DNA from: Methylobacteriaceae bacterium
GTDB taxonomy: Bacteria > Pseudomonadota > Alphaproteobacteria > Rhizobiales > Beijerinckiaceae
DNA: 38,416 nucleotides
Reading direction: 5' to 3'
Assembly (NCBI GenBank): GCA_020638135.1
Contig: JACKJE010000025.1
Coordinates: forward strand, 1-38,416
Shown here in pieces: positions 32,103 through 38,416 of the stretch (the first letter of the stretch is position 1; each line of letters begins with the position of its first letter). The position numbers were made by a program, and so were the translations under genes. Below the pieces are notes generated by a model. The model saw only the letters and a list, made by a program, of their open reading frames with translations, did not search any database and was not told where the DNA came from.

Positions 32103-33589
32103 CAGGCGACCTTGCGCGGAACGAGACGCTCGCTCTTGAGGGCCTCCTGCGCGCCGGACACGCCAGCCTCGCCGTATTCGGCGTCCTCGTTGACTTCCCA
32201 GGTGTTGTAGACCGTCTCGCCGGAGATGATGTTGAGGGCGGTGAGCATGCCCGTCATCATCGCGTGATCCTGGTTGTTGTACTTGTGCATGCCGTTGCGG
32301 CCGACGAGATGCAGACCGGGGAAACGGCCGGACAGTTCGAGACGGATCACCTCAACATTGCGGGCGTAGCCGTCGTCATAGACCGGATAGGCCTTGGGCT
32401 GGCGCACGACGGAGGCGTCGACCACGTCGGCGGCCTTCATGAGGCCGATCTTGTCGATCTCCTTCTTGGCGAGTTCGACGAGATCCTTGTCGTCGGAATT
32501 CCACAGGCCGTCGCCTTCGAAGCAGAAATATTCGAGGCCGAGGCAGGTCGAGACGCCATCCGGGATCATCTCCGGCGACCACGAGCGGAAGTTCTGCACA
32601 CGGCCCACCTGCACCGAGGGATCATGGATGTAGACCCAGTTGTCGGGCAGTTCGACCGAGGACTTGCCGATCAGCACCACCGTGAGGAAGTCGCGATACT
32701 TGAGATCGCGGGCGTGCAGCAGGCTGAGCGGCGTCGGCGTGATGGACGACATCAGCTCGTTGATCGGCGCGGACGAAATGACGTTGCGCGCGGCATATTG
32801 CTCGAGCACGCCGTCAGCGCGACGCACGGACACGGTCCAGATTTTCGACGCCTCGTCATAGGCGAGATGCTCGACAGAGCGGCCCATCTGCACACGACCG
32901 CCGAAACCGACGATCTTTTTGGCCGCGGCTTCCCACATCATGCCCGGTCCCTTGCGGGGATAGCGGAAGGATTCGATCAGGGACTTCGCGCCCTCGCCCT
33001 TCTTCTTCACGCCGAGCGAACGACGCAGGCCGTCGATGACGGCGGCGCCGAGGTTGAGGCCTTTGATGCGCTGCGCGGCCCAGTCGGCCGAAATCTCGTC
33101 GCAGCCCATGCCCCACACTTTCTCGGTGTAGGTCTTGAAGAAGATCGAAAACAGGCGCTCGCCGAACTGGTTGCGTACCCATTGGTGGAAGGTCTTGGGC
33201 TCCTTGACCGGGAAAGCCTTGGCATAGGCGAAAGAGGCCATGCACAGCGTCGATTCCCACAGGCCGAGATTGAAAAGCGCCTCGAAAGCCTTGAGCGGAT
33301 AGCCGTAGAACTTGTTGTTGTAGAAGATGCGCGACAGACGTGGACGGTCGATGAAATCGTCGGGCAGGATCTCGTTCCAGAGGTCGACGATCTCCTTGGA
33401 CTTCGAAAAGAAGCGATGGCCGCCGATGTCGAACAGGAAGCCCTTGTAGTTCACGGTGCGGCTGATGCCGCCGACATAAACCGGATCGCGCTCGAACACG
33501 ATGACGTCGCGGCCATTCTTGGCCAGCGTATAGGCCGCCGTCAGGCCCGCGGGACCGCCGCCGATTACCGCCGTCTCAACAAATTCCAT
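32102..33589 (-). CDS. FAD-dependent oxidoreductase, UDP-galactopyranose-mutase-like
   Basis: 495 residues. A dinucleotide-binding motif at the N-terminus (VIGGGPAGLTAAYTLAKNGRDVIVFERD) is followed by GGISRTVNYKGFLFDIGGHRFFSKSKEIVDLW, then SRIFYNNKFYGYPLKAFEALF and FKTYTEKVWGMGCDEISADWAAQRIKG. The C-terminal FAD-binding segment is in LHLVGRNGMHKYNNQDHAMMTGMLTALNIISG. The pattern resembles UDP-galactopyranose mutase and the protoporphyrinogen-oxidase-like amine oxidase superfamily. Together with GtrA and polytopic proteins downstream, a sugar-nucleotide or lipid-linked sugar substrate is likely, but not shown. Confidence 0.8.
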   Translation of the reverse strand: MEFVETAVIGGGPAGLTAAYTLAKNGRDVIVFERDPVYVGGISRTVNYKGFLFDIGGHRFFSKSKEIVDLWNEILPDDFIDRPRLSRIFYNNKFYGYPLKAFEALFNLGLWESTLCMASFAYAKAFPVKEPKTFHQWVRNQFGERLFSIFFKTYTEKVWGMGCDEISADWAAQRIKGLNLGAAVIDGLRRSLGVKKKGEGAKSLIESFRYPRKGPGMMWEAAAKKIVGFGGRVQMGRSVEHLAYDEASKIWTVSVRRADGVLEQYAARNVISSAPINELMSSITPTPLSLLHARDLKYRDFLTVVLIGKSSVELPDNWVYIHDPSVQVGRVQNFRSWSPEMIPDGVSTCLGLEYFCFEGDGLWNSDDKDLVELAKKEIDKIGLMKAADVVDASVVRQPKAYPVYDDGYARNVEVIRLELSGRFPGLHLVGRNGMHKYNNQDHAMMTGMLTALNIISGETVYNTWEVNEDAEYGEAGVSGAQEALKSERLVPRKVA

Positions 33590-33698
33590 CGCTCGCGCGC
33601 CCCACGTTGATTTGTGGGCCGATCATGCGCGTGAGCTGTTAATTTCCGCTTACCACAACCTGTCGAGAGCGCGCTTCGTTAATGAAATCCGGGTGTTG

Positions 33699-34820
33699 TC
33701 AGCGGTTTCGGGACTTGGCCAATTCGTGTTCGACAGCAAGGGAATAGCGCGACATTCCGAAGCAGAACACGAAGTAGAAAAGCGCTGCGAAGACATAGCC
33801 TGTCGCCGTGATGGTCGGGCCCGCCCATTCCGGATCGAGACGCGCCGTGTCGACCGCGCGCAGGAAGTCGAAGATGCCGACGATGGCGACCAGCGTCGTG
33901 TCCTTGAACAGGGCGATGAAGGAATTGACGATGCCGGGAATGACGATCGCCAGGGCCTGCGGCAGGATGATCAGCCGCATGCGCTGGGGATAGTTGAGGC
34001 CAAGCGCCATGGCGCCCTCAAACTGGCCCTTCGGGATCGCCTGCAGGCCGCCGCGCACGACCTCCGCCATATAGGCGGAGGCAAACAGGGCGACGCCGAC
34101 CAGCGGCCGCAGCAGCCGGTCCGGCGCCCATGATTCGGGCACGAACAGCGGAAGCATCAGATTGGCCATAAAGAGGACGGTGATCATGGGCACGCCGCGC
34201 ATGATCTCGATGAAGCCGATCGAGAAGAAGCGCACGATCGGCAACGCCGAGCGCCGGCCGAGCGCCAGCGCGACGCCGAACGGCAGCGAGAAGACGATGC
34301 CCGACACCGCCATGATCAGGGTGACGAGGATGCCGCCCCACATGTCGGTCGGGACGACCGGCAGGCCGAGCATGGCCGATCCGCGCAGAAGCAGGACCGC
34401 CAGTATGGGATAGGCGATGAAGAACAGGGCCGCGGCCAGGCCGCGCCATGGCGCGCGGCGAACCAGCAGCCAGGCGATGAGGACGCCGCCGACGGCGAAG
34501 ACGACGTCGACACGCCAGCGCTGCTCGAAGGGATAGGAGCCGTAGGTGAAATAGCCGGCCTTGCGCCAGATATAGGCCCAGCAGGCCCCTGCCCCCGGCG
34601 CGCGGCAAGCGGCGCCATCCGGCGCGCTCCACACTGCGTCGACGACGAGGAAGCGTACGAGCGGCGGAATCGCCCAGGCGAGAAACACGATCCCGAGCAA
34701 TGTGAAGACGGAGGCGACCGGCCCCGAAAACAGACGATCGCGCAGGGTCGCCACCAAGCCTATGGAAGCCGTCGGCGGCGGCAGGGTCGGTTCGGGCGCT
34801 GTGCGGACGAAACCCGTCAT
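33699..34820 (-). CDS. aapM: General L-amino-acid ABC transporter permease AapM
   Basis: 373-residue inner-membrane permease from ATG 34820, two bases after the aapQ stop. It has an N-terminal helix, an insert with the paired cysteines of this subfamily (GAACRAPGAGACWAYIWRKAGYF), and then the HAAT-type permease core. The EAA loop that contacts the ATPase reads GLQAIPKGQFEGAMALGLNYPQRMRLIILPQAL. It works with AapQ and AapJ to import broad-range L-amino acids. The next gene expected in the operon, the aapP ATPase, is missing: only 109 bases separate this stop from the start of an unrelated gene. Confidence 0.93.
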   Translation of the reverse strand: MTGFVRTAPEPTLPPPTASIGLVATLRDRLFSGPVASVFTLLGIVFLAWAIPPLVRFLVVDAVWSAPDGAACRAPGAGACWAYIWRKAGYFTYGSYPFEQRWRVDVVFAVGGVLIAWLLVRRAPWRGLAAALFFIAYPILAVLLLRGSAMLGLPVVPTDMWGGILVTLIMAVSGIVFSLPFGVALALGRRSALPIVRFFSIGFIEIMRGVPMITVLFMANLMLPLFVPESWAPDRLLRPLVGVALFASAYMAEVVRGGLQAIPKGQFEGAMALGLNYPQRMRLIILPQALAIVIPGIVNSFIALFKDTTLVAIVGIFDFLRAVDTARLDPEWAGPTITATGYVFAALFYFVFCFGMSRYSLAVEHELAKSRNR

Positions 34821-34821
34821 G

Positions 34822-36006
34822 TCAGCGCTCCCTGAGCGCGATGCGCGCATTGTAAGCGTTCATGACCGCGGAGGTGACGAGGCTGACGACCAGATAGACC
34901 GCCATGGTCATGAAGACGATCTGCACCGCCGCGCCGGTATTGTTGAGCACCGTTCCCGAAAAGACGTTGAAAAGGTCGGGATAGCCGATCGCGACAGCGA
35001 GCGTCGAATTCTTGGTGAGGTTGAGATATTGGTTGATGAGCGGCGGGATGATGACCTGCATCGCCTGCGGCATGATGACGAGTTTTCGCGTCGGCGCCGC
35101 CCGCAGACCCAGCGCGGCTGCAGCTTCGCTCTGCCCCTTCGGCACCGCGAGAATGCCTGAGCGCACGATCTCGGCGATGAAGGCCGCCGTATAGAGCGTC
35201 AGCGCCAGCAGGAGCGCGACGAATTCCGGGGTCAGGCGCTGGCCGCCGGCGAAGTTGAACCCCTTGAGCTGCGGAAATTCGATGCCGACCGGCCTGCCGG
35301 TCGCGACATAGGCGATCAGCGGCAGGCCGAGCACGAGCGCGGCCGAGACCCAGCCGACCGGCGCCTGCTGGCCGGTCTCACGCTGGCGCCGCGCCGCCCA
35401 GAGACGGAACCCGATGGCGCCGACGATCCCCACGGCGAGCGCAACCCCGATCGCGCCGGCCCCCGGCCGGAAGACCGGCGCCGGCACGAACAGGCCGCGG
35501 TTGGAGAGGAAGGCGATGTCGAGGAAGGGGGCGGCCTGCCGCGGATTGGGCAGGTTTCCGAGGACTACGTTGTACCAGAAGATGATCTGCAGCAGCAGCG
35601 GAACGTTGCGAATGCCTTCGACATAGACTGTCGCAAGTTTCGCGACCAGCCAGCTCGTCGACAGGCGCGCGGCGCCGATCGCAAAGCCTATTATGGTCGA
35701 CAGCACGATGCCGAGGCCAGCGACCAGAAGCGTATTGAGAAGGCCGACCCAGAAAACCTGGCTATTCGGCGAGGTCGCCGAATAGGGAATGAGCGTCTGG
35801 TTGATGTCGAAGGAAGCGGGCCGGTCCCAGAAGGCGAAATCGGTCGGAATACCGCGCGCCTGCATATTGTTGCGGGCGTTGATGACCGCGCCCGCGAACA
35901 GGAACAGCACGGCGGCGAGCAGCGCGCCCTGAAAGATCAGCCCGCGCCAGAACGGATCGTTCCAGATCTTCGGCTTGGGCGCTCCGCTCGCCGTCGTCAT
36001 GCTCAT
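34822..36006 (-). CDS. aapQ: General L-amino-acid ABC transporter permease AapQ
   Basis: 394-residue permease partner of AapM. The first helix is followed by a periplasmic loop (RNNMQARGIPTDFAFWDRPASFDINQTLIPYSATSPNSQVFWVGLLNT) typical of AapQ. Multiple helices follow, and the EAA loop SGILAVPKGQSEAAAALGLRAAPTRKLVIMPQAMQVIIPP lies near residue 285. Met3 is an alternative start. It begins 18 bases downstream of the aapJ stop. Confidence 0.94.
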   Translation of the reverse strand: MSMTTASGAPKPKIWNDPFWRGLIFQGALLAAVLFLFAGAVINARNNMQARGIPTDFAFWDRPASFDINQTLIPYSATSPNSQVFWVGLLNTLLVAGLGIVLSTIIGFAIGAARLSTSWLVAKLATVYVEGIRNVPLLLQIIFWYNVVLGNLPNPRQAAPFLDIAFLSNRGLFVPAPVFRPGAGAIGVALAVGIVGAIGFRLWAARRQRETGQQAPVGWVSAALVLGLPLIAYVATGRPVGIEFPQLKGFNFAGGQRLTPEFVALLLALTLYTAAFIAEIVRSGILAVPKGQSEAAAALGLRAAPTRKLVIMPQAMQVIIPPLINQYLNLTKNSTLAVAIGYPDLFNVFSGTVLNNTGAAVQIVFMTMAVYLVVSLVTSAVMNAYNARIALRER

Positions 36007-36024
36007 GGCGCGGCTCTCGCCGGC

Positions 36025-37062
36025 TCAGCGGATCGGCGGCGCGTATTGCAGGCCCTTGTTGGTCCACAGCGCATTGAGGCCGCGCTGGATCTTCAGCTTC
36101 GAGCCGGCGCCGACGTTGCGTTCGAAGACCTCGCCGTAATTGCCGATGTTCTTGATGATGCGGTAGGCCCAGTCCTTGCCGAGCCCCAGACCCGTGCCGA
36201 AATCGCCCTCGGTTCCGAGCAGGCGCTTGATCTCGGGATTGGAGTCCTTGAGCTTCTCGTCGACGTTGGCCTTGGTCACGCCGAGTTCCTCGGCGATCAG
36301 CATCGCGTAATGCGTCCATTTGACGAGATTGAACCACTGATCGTCGCCCTGGCGCACGACCGGACCGAGCGGCTCCTTGGAAATCACCTCGGGCAGGATG
36401 ACGTGGTCTTCGGGATTGCCGAGCTTGGTGCGCTCGCCGTAAAGCTGCGACATGTCGGTCGTGAAGCTGTCGCAGCGGCCGGTGTCATAGGCCTTGAGCG
36501 CTTCGTCGGCGGTCGCGAACACGACGGATTCGTATTTCATGTTGTGGGTGCGGAAGAAGTCGGCGAGGTTGAGCTCGGTCGTCGTGCCCTGCTGCACGCA
36601 GACCGAGGCGCCCGACAGTTCGAGCGCCGAATTCACGTTGAGCTTCTTGCGCACCATGAAGCCCTGGCCGTCGTAATAGGTGACCGGGCCGAATTCGAAG
36701 CCCTGCCCGACCTCGCGCGATTGCGTCCAGGTGGTGTTGCGCGAGAGCACGTCGATCTCGCCCGACTGCAGCGCCGTAAAGCGGTCCTTGGCGCTGAGCG
36801 GGGTGAAGCGCACCTTGTTCGGATCATTGAAGATGGTCGAAGCGACCGCCCGGCAGAATTCAATGTCGAAGCCCTTCCACTGCCCCTTGTCGTCGGGCAG
36901 GCCGAAACCGGCGATGCCGGGATTGGAGCCGCACACGAGTTCGCCGCGTTTCTTCACCGCGTCGAGCGTGGGGCCAGCCCAGGCGGTCGAGCCGGGCAGA
37001 GCGACGGAGGCGGAAAGGGCGAGCGCGGCGAGCGCGAGCAGCGGGCGGCGAGTGCGGGTCAT
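36025..37062 (-). CDS. aapJ: General L-amino-acid-binding periplasmic protein AapJ
   Basis: A 345-residue precursor, like known AapJ (about 341). ATG at 37062 gives a clean signal peptide (MTRTRRPLLALAALALSASVALPGSTAWA, cleaved before GP). The mature part starts LDAVKKRGELVCGSNPGIAGFGLPDDKGQWKGFDIEFCRAVA and carries the Aap-type solute-binding pattern DRFTALQSGEIDVLSRNTTWT. The two cysteines and the late C-terminal motif GLGLGKDWAYRIIKNIGNYGEVFERNVG are also typical. It is first gene of aapJQM, divergent from metC across a 153-base promoter region. Confidence 0.95.
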   Translation of the reverse strand: MTRTRRPLLALAALALSASVALPGSTAWAGPTLDAVKKRGELVCGSNPGIAGFGLPDDKGQWKGFDIEFCRAVASTIFNDPNKVRFTPLSAKDRFTALQSGEIDVLSRNTTWTQSREVGQGFEFGPVTYYDGQGFMVRKKLNVNSALELSGASVCVQQGTTTELNLADFFRTHNMKYESVVFATADEALKAYDTGRCDSFTTDMSQLYGERTKLGNPEDHVILPEVISKEPLGPVVRQGDDQWFNLVKWTHYAMLIAEELGVTKANVDEKLKDSNPEIKRLLGTEGDFGTGLGLGKDWAYRIIKNIGNYGEVFERNVGAGSKLKIQRGLNALWTNKGLQYAPPIR

Positions 37063-37215
37063 GAAATGTCCGTCGGTTCGAGAGCCTGTCGGGCGCCAAC
37101 CGGCCGCCCGGTGAGGCAATAACAAGCGTTTCGCCGGCCGCGGTCAAGCAGCAAGAACAGGCGCTCGACGCATGGCGTCAGGGGCGGTAGGAACGAATGG
37201 CCCGGGAGCTCTTGC

Positions 37216-38406
37216 ATGACCAAATCGACGAAGGACGGACGCGCCAAGATGGGGAGCCGAACGCGGCTCGTGCACGCCGGACGTGCGCCCTTCGAGAACC
37301 ACGGCTTCGTCAATACGCCGATCTATCGCGGATCGACCGTGCTCTATCCCAATGTCGAGGAGCTCTACGCCCGCCGCCAGCGGTATGTTTATGGCACCAA
37401 GGGAACGCCGACGACGGACTCGCTGGAGGAGGCGTGGTCGGAGCTGTCGGGGGCGGCCGGTACGGTTCTGGCGCCTTCGGGCCTTTCGGCGATCGCGCTC
37501 GCGCTGTTCACAGTGGCCAGGGCCGGCGGTCACGTGCTCGTCACCGACAGCGCCTACCGGCCGACGCGCGCCTTCTGCGACGGGATGCTGGCCAAGCTCG
37601 GGGTCGAGACGACCTATTACGATCCGCTGATCGGCGCGGGCATATCGGCGCTGATGCGCGACAATACGCTCGCGGTCGTGGTCGAGGCGCCGGGGTCGCA
37701 GAGTTTCGAAATGCAGGACATTCCGGCCATCGCGGCGGTTGCGCGCGAAAAGGGCGCCTGCGTGATCATGGACAACACATGGGCGACGCCCCTGTTCTTC
37801 CCGCCGCACGAGCGCGGCGTCGATCTGGCGATCGAGGCCGGCACCAAATATCTGTCGGGCCATTCCGATCTGCTGCTCGGCCTCGTCTCGGCCAATGCCG
37901 AATGGTTTCCGCGCCTGCGCGAAACCTACGACACGATGGCGAATTGCGCCGGGCCGGAAGACGTCTTTCTCGCATTGCGCGGCCTGCGCACGATGGAGCT
38001 GCGGCTGCGCGAGGCCGAGCGGCAAGGGCTGGCGCTCGCCAGATGGCTGCAGGCGCGGCCGGAAGTATCGCGCGTCCTGCACCCTGCCCTGCCCGACGAT
38101 CCCGGCCATGCGATCTGGAAACGCGATTTTCTCGGCTCGTCCGGCCTGTTCTCGGTCATTCTGAAACCGGCCTCGAAAAAGGCGGTCGCCGCCATGCTCG
38201 ACGGGCTCGAATTATTCGGGCTCGGCTATTCCTGGGGCGGTTTCGAGAGCCTCGTCGTGCCCTTCGACTGCGCGTCCTATCGCACGGCGACGCAGTGGAA
38301 GCCGGAGGGGCCAGCGCTGCGCTTTTCCGTCGGCCTCGAGAATATCGAGGACTTGCAGGACGATCTCGACCGGGGCCTTGCGCGCCTGCGCGCGACCGAC
38401 AGCTGA
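37216..38406 (+). CDS. metC: Cystathionine beta-lyase
   Basis: A 396-residue PLP enzyme of the Cys/Met metabolism family. It splits cystathionine to homocysteine, ammonia and pyruvate in methionine synthesis. Seen features: the N-terminal TRLVHAGR, the phosphate-binding LAPSGLSAIALALF, the PLP-stacking region YRPTRAFC, the active-site Asp in IMDNTWATPLFF, and the Schiff-base lysine in GTKYLSGHSD. The C-terminal signature GGFESLVVPF and RFSVGLENIEDLQDDL completes it. GGGAGC lies upstream of the ATG. Divergent placement from the aap operon is common in related genomes. Confidence 0.93.
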   Translation: MTKSTKDGRAKMGSRTRLVHAGRAPFENHGFVNTPIYRGSTVLYPNVEELYARRQRYVYGTKGTPTTDSLEEAWSELSGAAGTVLAPSGLSAIALALFTVARAGGHVLVTDSAYRPTRAFCDGMLAKLGVETTYYDPLIGAGISALMRDNTLAVVVEAPGSQSFEMQDIPAIAAVAREKGACVIMDNTWATPLFFPPHERGVDLAIEAGTKYLSGHSDLLLGLVSANAEWFPRLRETYDTMANCAGPEDVFLALRGLRTMELRLREAERQGLALARWLQARPEVSRVLHPALPDDPGHAIWKRDFLGSSGLFSVILKPASKKAVAAMLDGLELFGLGYSWGGFESLVVPFDCASYRTATQWKPEGPALRFSVGLENIEDLQDDLDRGLARLRATDS

Positions 38407-38416
38407 GCATTCGCTT

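Noticed and set aside
29904..32210. Very long open frame on plus, opposite the polytopic protein and GtrA genes
   Set aside because: It is full of Arg/Asp/Glu/Gln low-complexity sequence, has no recognisable domain, and is antisense to two clear membrane-protein genes. It is a GC-rich shadow frame.

Overview
The window is GC-rich chromosomal DNA from an alphaproteobacterium, most likely a member of the Hyphomicrobiales (Rhizobiales). Three things point there: the gene order radA / cvpA / purF / short-chain dehydrogenase, a general L-amino-acid (Aap) transporter divergent from a cystathionine beta-lyase gene, and a head-to-head pair of CCTC(G/T)TCCTGAGGAG-type intergenic palindromes common in that order. 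No tRNA, rRNA, CRISPR array, transposase or integrase was seen.

Region by region: (1) 1-7.2 kb holds aspS (minus), a frame-shredded metallophosphatase, a gamma-carbonic-anhydrase-like protein, a pirin, an SRPBCC protein, a frame-shredded stretch ending in a second SRPBCC copy, and a small membrane protein. (2) 7.3-16.4 kb holds radA, a DUF4893 protein, a CelD/BioF2-type acetyltransferase, a MaoC-like hot-dog protein, cvpA, purF, an uncharacterised membrane protein and an SDR. (3) 16.4-20.6 kb holds an uncharacterised cysteine-containing protein, der, a YfgM/TPR-like protein, an ArsC-family reductase and a VapBC toxin-antitoxin pair. (4) 20.6-27.7 kb holds guaA, with a low-GC TIGR02391/Ymh-type gene (RxxxxH motif) touching its 3' end, then an Aat-like transferase, a strikingly AT-rich gene for a RelA/SpoT-domain protein with a long helical C-terminus, and an RsmB-type rRNA methyltransferase. 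(5) 27.8-33.6 kb is an envelope-glycan cluster: an STT3-like GT-C protein, a second polytopic protein, a GtrA protein and a UDP-galactopyranose-mutase-like flavoprotein. (6) 33.7-38.4 kb is aapJQM without the aapP ATPase gene, divergent from metC.

Two themes stand out. The first 16 kb carries many reading-frame breaks, two of them dense patches and several single-base indels, even in the essential gene aspS. The last 22 kb shows none. That pattern fits locally poor sequence, with true decay possible for the non-essential genes. The second theme is the guaA neighbourhood. It has VapBC and a HEPN-like gene on one side and a compositionally foreign RelA/SpoT-domain gene on the other. The RelA/SpoT gene has its own operator-like promoter and looks like a stand-alone alarmone-type toxin or defence gene. 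It is the best candidate here for an undescribed system.
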